DNA of 20,831 nucleotides from CAYQUC01 sp964420605 (GCA_964420605.1 CAYQUC010000057.1:1-20831), one strand, 5' to 3'. Positions 7,869 through 15,004 are shown, counted from the stretch's first letter. Notes: a model not told the origin generated them from the sequence alone. Numbers and translations: made by a program.

Positions 7869-8513
7869 ATGTTTATCAGAAACATGAGCATAAGCGCCAT
7901 AATCTTAGCAGCTTTTGCTTTCTCAGGAACTCTCATTCTGGCCTATACCGAGCAAATAACTCGCCCAATAATCGAAAGTGAACAAAAACATTTTTTGTTG
8001 CGCAGTCTGAATATATTAATTCCTGAACAACAACGCGATAATGATATTTTCCATGATGTCATTTACGTTACCGATCCTACTTTATTGGGCAGTAAAAAAA
8101 CCATTGCGATCTATCGAGCGCGCAAAGATAACAAGCCCGTTGCGGCCATTATTCACTCCATTGCTCCAAATGGCTATAGTGGTAAAATTCATTTATTAAT
8201 CGCCATCTACAATAACGGCAAATTAGCAGGTGTTCGAGTCACCAAACACACCGAAACCCCTGGTCTTGGTGATGGCATTGTGACCCGTAAATCTGACTGG
8301 ATTCTTGGTTTTGCCGGTAAATCACTCGACAATACCTCAGCCACAGAATGGGCCGTTAAAAAAGACGGCGGCGTTTTTGACGAATTCACTGGTGCCACCA
8401 TTACACCACGGGCCGTAGTAAATGCCGTACAAAATACCCTATTATATTTTAAACAGAATCGTGATAGTTTGTTTACTATAAATGATAAACTTATAACAAC
8501 TGTGACTCAATAA
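7869..8513 (+). CDS. rnfG: Rnf electron transport complex subunit G
   Basis: A 214-residue protein with one N-terminal membrane helix (about 8-26) and a periplasmic FMN-binding domain. The covalent flavin motif (S/T)GAT is at residues 174-177, so Thr177 is the predicted FMN attachment site. KHTETPGLGD at 126-135 is the second family hallmark. AGGACGG lies about 5 nt before the ATG. Immediately after its stop the operon has its only sizeable gap (108 bp), which contains an inverted repeat, before rnfE. Confidence 0.96.
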   Translation: MFIRNMSISAIILAAFAFSGTLILAYTEQITRPIIESEQKHFLLRSLNILIPEQQRDNDIFHDVIYVTDPTLLGSKKTIAIYRARKDNKPVAAIIHSIAPNGYSGKIHLLIAIYNNGKLAGVRVTKHTETPGLGDGIVTRKSDWILGFAGKSLDNTSATEWAVKKDGGVFDEFTGATITPRAVVNAVQNTLLYFKQNRDSLFTINDKLITTVTQ

Positions 8514-8518
8514 TTTAA

Positions 8519-8571
8519 TTTACATCACAGCTATAGCAACTTCATGTCTGGATTGCAGCGTTTGATGTAAA
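8519..8571 (+). repeat. Inverted repeat in the rnfG-rnfE gap
   Basis: TTTACATCA (8519-8527) and TGATGTAAA (8563-8571) are perfect 9-bp inverted copies separated by 35 nt, which themselves include the small palindrome GCTATAGC (8530-8537). In RNA this would form a long-looped hairpin between rnfG and rnfE. There is no T-tract after it, so it is not an intrinsic terminator. It could be a processing or regulatory element, or two operator halves. Confidence 0.4.
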
Positions 8572-8621
8572 ATGTAGCAGAAGTGAAATTACAAAACTAA
8601 TTTATAAATTGACGAAAAATT

Positions 8622-9305
8622 ATGTCTACACTATCAATCATTCGAGATGGCTTATGGGATAACAACCCTGCATTAATCCAATTATTAGGATTATGCCCGA
8701 TGCTTGCGGTTTCAAATACCACTATCAATGCCTTAGGAATGGGCTTGGCAACAACATTAACATTAATATCAACCAATCTTATCGTGTCCCTTATCCGTCA
8801 ATGGATCCGACCCGAAATACGAATACCGGTTTTTGTGTTAATAATTGCCGCGGTTGTTACCGCCATTGAGTTATTTATGAATGCCTATTTTCATCAGTTA
8901 TATCTAATTTTGGGGGTATTTATTCCATTGATCACCACCAATTGCATTATTATTGCACGTGCTGAATCTTTTGCTTCAAAAAATAATCCTTTTTATTCAA
9001 GTCTCGATGGCTTATTTATGGGACTTGGATTCACCTCAGTACTGGTCATATTAGGCGCAATGCGTGAGATAATTGGCTTTGGTACATTCTTGCAACAAGC
9101 AGATTTAATGTTTGGTGCAGGTAGTGAATGGCTAACAATAACTATTTTTGATGGTGGATTTTTATTAGCCGTATTTGCTCCCGGGGCATTTATTGGGCTG
9201 GGTTTATTAGTCGCATTAAAAAACGTAATTGATAAATACCAAAAGTCTAAAGAACTAAAACCAATTCCTGTTACCATAGCAGCCACCATTACCGATAGCC
9301 CGTAA
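8622..9305 (+). CDS. rnfE: Rnf electron transport complex subunit E
   Basis: A 227-residue integral membrane protein with about six helices, paralogous to RnfA. It has the matching LLGLCPMLAVSN motif near residue 20 and GVFIPLITTNCIIIARAE centrally. These supply the two cysteines that, with those of RnfA, hold the membrane 2Fe-2S cluster in known Rnf structures. GAMREIIGFG is the usual RnfE signature. The start agrees with the family. The upstream bases (GACGAAAAATT) give only a weak ribosome site. It is followed 30 nt later by nth, the same order as in E. coli. Confidence 0.96.
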   Translation: MSTLSIIRDGLWDNNPALIQLLGLCPMLAVSNTTINALGMGLATTLTLISTNLIVSLIRQWIRPEIRIPVFVLIIAAVVTAIELFMNAYFHQLYLILGVFIPLITTNCIIIARAESFASKNNPFYSSLDGLFMGLGFTSVLVILGAMREIIGFGTFLQQADLMFGAGSEWLTITIFDGGFLLAVFAPGAFIGLGLLVALKNVIDKYQKSKELKPIPVTIAATITDSP

Positions 9306-9335
9306 TTAAATTATAACTATTTTGCAGTATTATCA

Positions 9336-9971
9336 ATGACACCTCAAAGACGGCACGCAATTTTTAATCGCTTAAAAAAACACATCCCTGATCCAACTAC
9401 CGAGTTAAATTATAACTCTACGTTTGAATTATTAATTGCAGTTATATTATCTGCTCAAGCAACCGACAAAGGTGTAAATAAAGCCACCGGCCCATTATTT
9501 GAAAAAGCCAATACCCCAGAAAAAATTGCAAAACTTGGGGAAACAGAATTACGCACATTCATTAAAACCATTGGTTTATTCAATACCAAGGGTAAAAATA
9601 TAATTAAAACCTGTAACATGCTAATCAAGTTACATAACAGTGAAGTGCCCGATGATCGTACAGCACTAGAAGCTCTACCGGGTGTTGGTCGTAAAACTGC
9701 CAACGTGGTTTTAAATACGGCTTTTGGCCACCCAACCATAGCTGTTGATACTCATATTTTCAGAGTATCCAATCGAACCGGACTGGCTCCGGGTAAAAAC
9801 GTCGTGGAGGTTGAAAATAATTTAATGATTAACGTACCGCAAAAATTCATGCAAGATGCTCACCACTGGTTAATTTTACATGGTCGCTATACCTGCATCG
9901 CACGAAGCCCCAGATGTGGCTCATGTGTCATCGAGGACCTTTGCGAATATGAAGAAAAAAACCTAAGCTAA
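9336..9971 (+). CDS. nth: Endonuclease III
   Basis: A 211-residue DNA glycosylase/AP lyase that removes oxidised pyrimidines in base excision repair. It contains the helix-hairpin-helix LPGVGRKTANVVLN with the catalytic Lys120, then the catalytic Asp138 in VDTHIFRV, and the C-terminal 4Fe-4S cluster cysteines 187, 194, 197 and 203. These numbers coincide exactly with the E. coli enzyme, and HHWLILHGRYTCIAR is identical to it. The start has no clear Shine-Dalgarno sequence. It is the last core gene of the rnf-nth arrangement and probably shares its transcript. Confidence 0.98.
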   Translation: MTPQRRHAIFNRLKKHIPDPTTELNYNSTFELLIAVILSAQATDKGVNKATGPLFEKANTPEKIAKLGETELRTFIKTIGLFNTKGKNIIKTCNMLIKLHNSEVPDDRTALEALPGVGRKTANVVLNTAFGHPTIAVDTHIFRVSNRTGLAPGKNVVEVENNLMINVPQKFMQDAHHWLILHGRYTCIARSPRCGSCVIEDLCEYEEKNLS

Positions 9972-10003
9972 ACTTATAAGTAAGATTAAAAAAGTAAAAT
10001 AAC

Positions 10004-10432
10004 ATGTTACCAGAAGACCGTTCTCAATTACGAAAAATGTTTTTTGATGCTTGGACTAAACATCATAAAAAACAATCCCTATCGGCGATGGATGATATTA
10101 TTGTGAATATCATTAAGTTACATCCTGAATATCACGCGATGTTAAGTAATGAAAATGACTATCTAGATAAAGATTATTTACCCGAAGCTGGCGAGTCTAA
10201 TCCATTTTTGCACATGGCAATGCACATTTCTATTCACGAACAATTATCAACCCAACGCCCTGTTCAAATTACGCAGTTATACCAACTATTACTGAATAAA
10301 TATCAAGATCCGCATGATGTCGAGCACCATATGATGGAGTGTCTCGGACAAATGATTTGGCAATCCCAGCGTGATAATGTACTACCCGATGAATCACTCT
10401 ATGTTAGCTGCTTACAAAAACTTGCTCAGTAA
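10004..10432 (+). CDS. DUF1841 family protein
   Basis: A 142-residue soluble, mostly helical protein matching DUF1841, a proteobacterial family of unknown function. The conserved features are an N-terminal RKMFFDAW, a central HPEYHAML, a NPFLHMAMHISIHEQL segment rich in His and Met, and a late HHMMECLGQMIWQSQR. Family members are often found near nth, as here. The gap from nth is 32 nt, so it is probably co-transcribed. The histidine and glutamate pairs could bind metal, but that is speculation. Confidence 0.88.
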   Translation: MLPEDRSQLRKMFFDAWTKHHKKQSLSAMDDIIVNIIKLHPEYHAMLSNENDYLDKDYLPEAGESNPFLHMAMHISIHEQLSTQRPVQITQLYQLLLNKYQDPHDVEHHMMECLGQMIWQSQRDNVLPDESLYVSCLQKLAQ

Positions 10433-10895
10433 AATTAACCAACATCCTGCTATGCTAGATGCAAATACAGTATAAGTGAAAAAATAAAATTTATAATTTA
10501 ACTAATCACTTCCGCATTTAATTTAACATAATAAAATAGAACTAACTATCCTCCAAGTTACAAGTGGATAGAAATACAGAGTTTTCAACTTTTGTTGTGA
10601 TAGATCGCCTAATTTCTAATTTTTTTATAACAAAACGAGTGAAATTCTTTTTTTATCTCTGAATAACCGCTATTATAGACCGTCCTAAAATAATAATTAA
10701 CTATAAAACAATAACTTACGTGATTTTCTAGCCATGTATTGGCAAATATAATTTTTAGTTACTGCATTATTTCTTAGTCATTGAAACTTTAATTGAGTAA
10801 TAATGTCATATTTCTCAATGCGAGTGTTCGTTAACTATTCTCGTAGGACAATAAATTCAGAATAAACTTATAAAAATTATCTGAGTATTATAAAC

Positions 10896-10916
10896 GAGTT
10901 ATTAAACTCATTTTTT
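10896..10916 (+). promoter_or_regulatory. Terminator-like hairpin just upstream of the hvfA ribosome site
   Basis: GAGTT (10896-10900), a 4-nt loop and AACTC (10905-10909) form a small stem followed by a run of six T residues at 10911-10916. It lies only about 10 nt before the Shine-Dalgarno sequence. It could be a weak attenuator or a stem that gates ribosome access; at 5 bp it could also be chance. Confidence 0.3.
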
Positions 10917-10924
10917 AAATTTAT

Positions 10925-10929
10925 GGAGG
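10925..10929 (+). promoter_or_regulatory. Strong ribosome binding site of hvfA
   Basis: A GGAGG core lies 6 nt before the hvfA ATG. Most genes in this window have poor Shine-Dalgarno sequences, so this site fits high production of the precursor peptide relative to its modifying enzymes, and it fixes the start. Confidence 0.7.
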
Positions 10930-10935
10930 CACTCG

Positions 10936-11400
10936 ATGTCAAATAACAATTTTTTAAAACCTATCTCATTTGCAATTAGTACAGCAGTAGTAGCAATAGC
11001 AGTTACCGGCAGTGTTTCAGCAGCAGATGTAAACCCATTTGCCATGAACGAATTATCTAGTGGCTACATGCAAGTCGCTGCAGCTGAAGGCAAATGTGGT
11101 GAAGGCAAATGTGGCGGCGACATGAAAGCCAAAAAAGCTAAAATGGCTAAAGACGGTAAATGTGGCGAAGGCAAATGCGGCGACATGAAGAAAAAAATGG
11201 GTAAAGACGGCAAATGTGGCGAAGGCAAATGCGGCGGCGACAAAATGGCTAAAGACGGCAAATGTGGCGAAGGCAAATGTGGCGGCGCTAAAATGGCTAA
11301 AGACGGCAAATGCGGTGAAGGCAAATGCGGCGGTGACAAAAAGAAAAAAATGGCTAAAGACGGCAAATGTGGCGAAGGCAAATGTGGCGACAAAAAATAA
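10936..11400 (+). CDS. hvfA: HvfA-type RiPP precursor, oxazolone/thioamide copper-binding peptide
   Basis: A 154-residue secreted precursor. A Sec signal peptide covers residues 1-29 (hydrophobic core about 10-25, cleavage expected after VSA). A short leader follows (DVNPFAMNELSSGYMQVAA, about 31-49). The rest is a low-complexity Lys/Gly-rich core with twelve cysteines at 54, 59, 76, 81, 94, 99, 110, 115, 126, 131, 145 and 150. They form six pairs written (E/D)GKCGEGKCG. Every cysteine of the protein sits in such a motif: seven EGKCG and five DGKCG. In the Haemophilus HvfA family, EGKCG cysteines are converted by an MNIO enzyme into oxazolone/thioamide groups that bind copper. The next three genes are the expected maturation partners, so this is the substrate. 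Older annotation would call it an uncharacterised low-complexity protein (COG3767). Confidence 0.93.
   Translation: MSNNNFLKPISFAISTAVVAIAVTGSVSAADVNPFAMNELSSGYMQVAAAEGKCGEGKCGGDMKAKKAKMAKDGKCGEGKCGDMKKKMGKDGKCGEGKCGGDKMAKDGKCGEGKCGGAKMAKDGKCGEGKCGGDKKKKMAKDGKCGEGKCGDKK
11086..11388 (+). repeat. Six tandem (E/D)GKCGEGKCG units inside hvfA
   Basis: Six copies of a unit of about 48-66 bp encode the paired motif plus a Lys-rich spacer (MAKDGKCGEGKCGGDK type). First cysteines are spaced 22, 18, 16, 16 and 19 residues apart. The DNA of units three to six is nearly identical (AAAGACGGCAAATG recurs), which indicates recent expansion or gene conversion rather than only protein-level selection. Confidence 0.9.
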
Positions 11401-11414
11401 GCCAGTAGTTGAAC

Positions 11415-12272
11415 ATGAACAACGCTAGTTATCCTGTTCATGGCGTAGGACTTGGTCTGCGACGATCCATTATGGACTCGCTCGCAGACCACCCTCATCC
11501 CCAAGTCGATTTTATGGAGGTTGCTCCTGAAAATTGGATCGGTGTTGGTGGTGTTTGGGGCAAAAAATTCCGCGCTTTCACTGAACAAACACCATTTATG
11601 GTTCATGGTTTATCGCTTTCTATTGGCAGCCCTGCACCTCTTGATGAGGCATTCATACAACGTGTTAAACGTTTTATGAAAGAGTTTGACATTAAACATT
11701 ACAGCGAACATTTAAGTTACTGCAGTGATGGTGGCCACTTATACGATTTAATGCCCATCCCGTTCACTGAAGAAGCAATAACTCATGTTGCTGAACGTAT
11801 TCAAAGAACACAAGATATTATTGGCGAACAAATTGCCATGGAGAATGTCTCCTATTACGCGGCTCCCGGAAAAGAAATGCAAGAAATTGATTTCTTAAAT
11901 GCGGTATTAGAAAAAGCCGACTGTAAATTCTTGTTAGACGTAAACAATATTTACGTTAATAGTATTAATCACAACTATGATCCATCCAAATTTTTAAAAG
12001 CTATTCCCGGTGATAGAATATCCTATATTCATATCGCAGGACATTATGATGAAGCTGACGATCTTAGAGTTGATACCCACGGTGCGGATGTAATAGCACC
12101 CGTATGGCAGCTATTAGAACAAGCCTACGAGCTTTACGGCACAATACCTACCTTACTCGAACGTGATTTTAATATACCCGCTATTCCAGAACTATTACTA
12201 GAGGTTGATAGCATCGCCTCTTATCAAAAAAAATGGCATAAGCCGCAAAATGCAAATATCAAGCAAAGCTGA
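11415..12272 (+). CDS. hvfB: HvfB-type MNIO (DUF692) multinuclear iron RiPP maturase
   Basis: A 285-residue TIM-barrel enzyme of the MNIO/DUF692 family, the family that includes MbnB and HvfB. MNIO enzymes use two or three iron ions and oxygen to rebuild cysteine residues of precursor peptides. Visible family motifs, in order: GLGLR (12-16), FMEVAPEN (33-40), HGLSLSIG (64-71), SEHLSY (97-102), MENVSYY (142-148), LDVNNIYVN (174-182), HIAGH (206-210), DTHG (220-223) and LERDFNIP (248-255). The His, Asp, Glu and Asn residues in these are the expected iron ligands, and none appears to be missing. An in-frame TTG lies two codons upstream; the ATG is preferred. It starts 14 nt after hvfA with a weak ribosome site. 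Predicted job: oxidise the EGKCG cysteines of HvfA in the cytoplasm before export. Confidence 0.94.
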   Translation: MNNASYPVHGVGLGLRRSIMDSLADHPHPQVDFMEVAPENWIGVGGVWGKKFRAFTEQTPFMVHGLSLSIGSPAPLDEAFIQRVKRFMKEFDIKHYSEHLSYCSDGGHLYDLMPIPFTEEAITHVAERIQRTQDIIGEQIAMENVSYYAAPGKEMQEIDFLNAVLEKADCKFLLDVNNIYVNSINHNYDPSKFLKAIPGDRISYIHIAGHYDEADDLRVDTHGADVIAPVWQLLEQAYELYGTIPTLLERDFNIPAIPELLLEVDSIASYQKKWHKPQNANIKQS

Positions 12273-13053
12273 AAAATCGGATAAGCAACCAGAATTTATT
12301 CGTCGTCAATACGAATTTGCTGCTCATATTCGAGACCCCGAAAATAATCCTGCTCCAACCGATGTCGAGCAACGTCGAATGAATATCTACAACGAGTTAT
12401 TTTATAACAATGTAGAAGATTTCATGTCGAACAGTTACCCGGTATTAAAAAGTATTTATGGTGACCTTGAGTGGCATAAATTGGTACGTGATTATTATTC
12501 CAAACATCAGGCTCACACTCCTTTATTTCCGGAAATGCCACGCGAATTTTTAAAGTTTTTAGAAAATGAACGTGAACCAAATAAAATTGATCCTCCCTTT
12601 TTAATTGAGCTGGCCAATTACGAATGGGTCGAACTCGCATTAGGATTGCTCGATTTAGAAAACAATATTAACACAATTGATCCAGATGGCGATCTACTCA
12701 ATAACGTACCCGTTATGTCATCATTAGCTTGGTCACTCAGTTATATTTTTCCGGTTCATAAAATAAGTCCAGACTTTCAACCACAAGACAAACCTGCATT
12801 ACCAACTTATATTGTTGTTTATCGTAACCACAATGATGAAATAGTATTTATGGAGCTAAACCCTGTCACTGCCCGCCTGCTCCAATTAATATCGGAAACT
12901 AATGACAATACCACAAATAAAACCGGTAAAGAATTATTAGAAATAATCGCCACTGAAATGAACCATCCTGACCCTAGCGTTGTCATAACCGGAGGACAAC
13001 AAGCAATGCAGGAGTTACGATCTCGTAACATACTACTAGGGACGCTTAAATAG
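12250..13053 (+). CDS. hvfC: HvfC-type DUF2063 protein, maturase partner
   Basis: A 267-residue protein with the DUF2063 (putative DNA-binding, PF09836) domain at about 17-105. Hallmarks are EFIRRQYEFAAHIRDP, QRRMNIYNELFYNNV, and YPVLKSIYG followed by RDYYSKH. A second, less conserved C-terminal region (about 145-265) resembles a small alpha/beta domain and may bind the precursor leader. In HvfABC and bufferin systems this protein partners the MNIO enzyme and is thought to present the peptide. The DNA-binding label is historical and probably misleading here. The frame can be extended to a TTG at 12205, but the ATG at 12250 fits the family. It overlaps hvfB by 23 bp, so translation is probably coupled and the products made in similar amounts. 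Confidence 0.9.
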   Translation: MQISSKAEKSDKQPEFIRRQYEFAAHIRDPENNPAPTDVEQRRMNIYNELFYNNVEDFMSNSYPVLKSIYGDLEWHKLVRDYYSKHQAHTPLFPEMPREFLKFLENEREPNKIDPPFLIELANYEWVELALGLLDLENNINTIDPDGDLLNNVPVMSSLAWSLSYIFPVHKISPDFQPQDKPALPTYIVVYRNHNDEIVFMELNPVTARLLQLISETNDNTTNKTGKELLEIIATEMNHPDPSVVITGGQQAMQELRSRNILLGTLK

Positions 13054-13094
13054 GCTACCCTTAAAAATTAAAACTAGTCAGCTGGAGTGGTTAC

Positions 13095-13688
13095 ATGAAT
13101 GCCTTAGTACGATTTCAAAATTTATTAGATCAAACTAAAGCCTTGGACTTTCTTGGTCCTTTGGCATTACGTCTTTATTTAGTTCCTGTTTTTTGGATGG
13201 CGGGAATGAGTAAATTTAATTCTTTTAGCAGTACTGCCGACTGGTTCGGAAATCCCGACTGGGGACTTGGTTTGCCTTTTCCAACTGTCATGGCTTTTTT
13301 AGCTACTTCAACCGAACTTGCAGGAGCAGTGATGTTGTTATTCGGTTTTGGTGTTCGATGGATTTCCATTCCACTCATGTTTACCATGCTAATAGCAATT
13401 TTTACTGTACATTGGTCTAATGGTTGGCAGGCAGTCGCTGATCCCATGTCATGTTTATTTAATTGTGCCGATGCAACTGATGCCATTGTTAGATTAAGCA
13501 AAGCAAAAGAAGTATTACAAGAACATGCAAATTACGACTGGATAACAGGACAAGGTAGTTTAATTATTTCAAATAACGGAATTGAATGGGGAGCAACTTA
13601 CTTTATTATGTTATTGGCTTTATTCTTTATCGGTGCTGGTAAATATGCCAGTGTTGACCATTGGATTAAGCAAAAATTTAATCCTTAA
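13095..13688 (+). CDS. hvfX: HvfX-type DoxX-family membrane protein
   Basis: A 197-residue inner-membrane protein of the DoxX family with about four hydrophobic helices (near 20-38, 64-86, 90-107 and 165-183). The usual LRLYLVPVFWMAGMSKF and STELAGAVMLLFG motifs are present. Between helices three and four is a soluble loop with two cysteines, Cys120 and Cys124 (MSCLFNC), plus methionines, which could bind copper or act in redox. DoxX-type proteins commonly close hvf and bufferin operons and are assigned a role in peptide maturation or copper handling. The exact reaction is not known. GGAG lies 7 nt before the ATG. It follows hvfC by 41 nt and precedes a strong terminator. Confidence 0.9.
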   Translation: MNALVRFQNLLDQTKALDFLGPLALRLYLVPVFWMAGMSKFNSFSSTADWFGNPDWGLGLPFPTVMAFLATSTELAGAVMLLFGFGVRWISIPLMFTMLIAIFTVHWSNGWQAVADPMSCLFNCADATDAIVRLSKAKEVLQEHANYDWITGQGSLIISNNGIEWGATYFIMLLALFFIGAGKYASVDHWIKQKFNP

Positions 13689-13702
13689 CATCTCATCTAT
13701 AG

Positions 13703-13731
13703 CGCCACAAATCATTATTTGATTTGTGGCG
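13703..13731. terminator. Bidirectional terminator between hvfX and argG
   Basis: A perfect 12-bp stem (CGCCACAAATCA / TGATTTGTGGCG) with loop TTATT lies between two convergent genes, 14 nt after hvfX stops and 18 nt beyond the argG stop. It is followed on the plus strand by GTTAATTTT. Flanking AACATC/GATGTT could extend the stem with an internal bulge. It ends the hvf operon and probably argG transcripts too. Confidence 0.8.
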
Positions 13732-13749
13732 ATGTTAATTTTAGCTCAA

Positions 13750-14958
13750 TTATTTTTTACGTTTCGCTATTCGTAATCGCAATGCATTTAATTTAATAAA
13801 TCCTTCAGCATCTTGTTGATTATACGCACCACCATCATCCTCAAATGTCGCAATCGTTTCATCAAACAAACTATCAGTATCCGATTTACGTCCAACTACC
13901 GTTACATTACCTTTATACAGTTTCAGTCTCACAACACCGTTTACTGTTTCCTGCGATGCATCAATCATAGTTTGCATCATCTGGCGCTCTGGAGACCACC
14001 AATAGCCATTGTAAATCATGCTGGCATAACGCGGCATTAATTCATCTTTTAAATGAGCCGCTTCTCGATCAAGCGTAATCGATTCAATTGCGCGATGGGC
14101 TTTTAACATGATAGTTCCGGCTGGGGTTTCATAACAGCCACGTGACTTCATTCCAACATAACGGTTTTCAACAATATCATCACGGCCAATGCCATTGGCA
14201 CCACCAATTTTATTCAATTGTTCCATGACAGTTGCAGGTGACACCGCTATGCCATCAATCGCAATCACATCGCCTTTCTCAAAACTCAGTTCAATATAGC
14301 TAGCTCGATCGGGTGCTTGCTCAGGTGACACAGTCCAGCGCCACATATCATCCTCAGGCTCAGCCCAAGGGTCTTCCAAGATTCCACCCTCGTACGAAAT
14401 ATGCAATGAATTAGCATCCATAGAATAAGGTGATTTCTTGCCACGTTTTTGCTCAATTGGAATATTGTGCTGTTCCGCATAGGCCATCAATTTTTCACGT
14501 GAATTAAGGTCCCATTCGCGCCACGGCGCAATGACATGCACATCTGGCATTAAAGCATAAGCACCCAGTTCAAACCGAACTTGATCATTACCTTTACCGG
14601 TTGCACCATGCGAAATTGCATCGGCTCCAGTTTGCTCTGCAATTTCAACTAATCTTTTTGCTATCAATGGTCGAGCAATCGAGGTGCCAAGCAGATACTC
14701 ACCTTCATAGATTGTATTTGCACGAAACATAGGGAATACAAAATCACGCGCGTATTCTTCACGTAAATCTTCAACATAAATTTCTTTAACACCCATTGCC
14801 TCGGCCTTAGCACGAGCAGGTTCAACTTCTTCTCCCTGACCAATGTCCGCAGTGAAAGTAACGACTTCACAGCCATAGGTGTCCTCCAACCATTTCAAGA
14901 TGATTGATGTGTCTAAGCCACCGGAATAAGCAAGTACAACTTTATTAATTTTTGCCAT
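13750..14958 (-). CDS. argG: Argininosuccinate synthase
   Basis: A 402-residue cytoplasmic enzyme that joins citrulline and aspartate with ATP to make argininosuccinate, the penultimate step of arginine synthesis. The N-terminal ATP pyrophosphatase loop LAYSGGLDTS is at about residues 9-18. Substrate-binding motifs follow, including SHGATGKGNDQVRFE, and SRGCYETPAGTI lies in the C-terminal half. The full length is normal for this short-type ArgG. The ATG is preceded by TGAGGC at about 9 nt. It stands alone here: no argH or other arginine gene is adjacent, and no clear arginine-repressor box is seen upstream. Confidence 0.97.
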   Translation of the reverse strand: MAKINKVVLAYSGGLDTSIILKWLEDTYGCEVVTFTADIGQGEEVEPARAKAEAMGVKEIYVEDLREEYARDFVFPMFRANTIYEGEYLLGTSIARPLIAKRLVEIAEQTGADAISHGATGKGNDQVRFELGAYALMPDVHVIAPWREWDLNSREKLMAYAEQHNIPIEQKRGKKSPYSMDANSLHISYEGGILEDPWAEPEDDMWRWTVSPEQAPDRASYIELSFEKGDVIAIDGIAVSPATVMEQLNKIGGANGIGRDDIVENRYVGMKSRGCYETPAGTIMLKAHRAIESITLDREAAHLKDELMPRYASMIYNGYWWSPERQMMQTMIDASQETVNGVVRLKLYKGNVTVVGRKSDTDSLFDETIATFEDDGGAYNQQDAEGFIKLNALRLRIAKRKK

Positions 14959-15004
14959 AAGAAAGCCTCAGTAAATTCGATTTTTGGTACTATTTAGAAG
15001 TCAA

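Larger units (their letters stand above)
10433..10935. other. 503-bp AT-rich intergenic leader before hvfA
   Basis: No gene or recognisable RNA is seen. The stretch is very AT-rich, with several TATAAT-like hexamers (for example TATTAT at 10671 and TATAAT near 10748), none paired with a convincing -35 box. A 6-bp inverted repeat CTATCC (10546-10551) / GGATAG (10566-10571) is present. I found no clear Fur, CsoR or CueR box and no clean ECF sigma promoter. Its length next to short intergenic gaps elsewhere suggests regulatory content for the hvf operon. Confidence 0.4.

Noticed and set aside
11086..11388. CRISPR-like or satellite repeat array
   Set aside because: The repeats are in frame, encode (E/D)GKCG motifs, and have variable spacers that are also coding.
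11064..11606. A 180-codon open frame on the minus strand rich in Pro/His/Leu/Ser repeats
   Set aside because: It is the antisense of the GGC/AAA-rich hvfA repeats, has a non-natural repetitive composition, and runs into hvfB on the opposite strand. The plus-strand gene has a signal peptide, strong ribosome site and operon context.
12205..12249. Upstream TTG start for hvfC giving a 282-residue protein
   Set aside because: It would deepen the overlap with hvfB and add an unconserved N-terminus. The ATG at 12250 puts the DUF2063 domain at the usual distance from the start.
12250..13053. HvfC as a DNA-binding transcription regulator, from its old DUF2063 label
   Set aside because: Its place overlapping the MNIO gene and the known role of homologues as maturase partners fit better; no helix-turn-helix is evident.
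14959..15004. Arginine-repressor box before argG
   Set aside because: Only a partial match to the 18-bp consensus was found, not enough to call.
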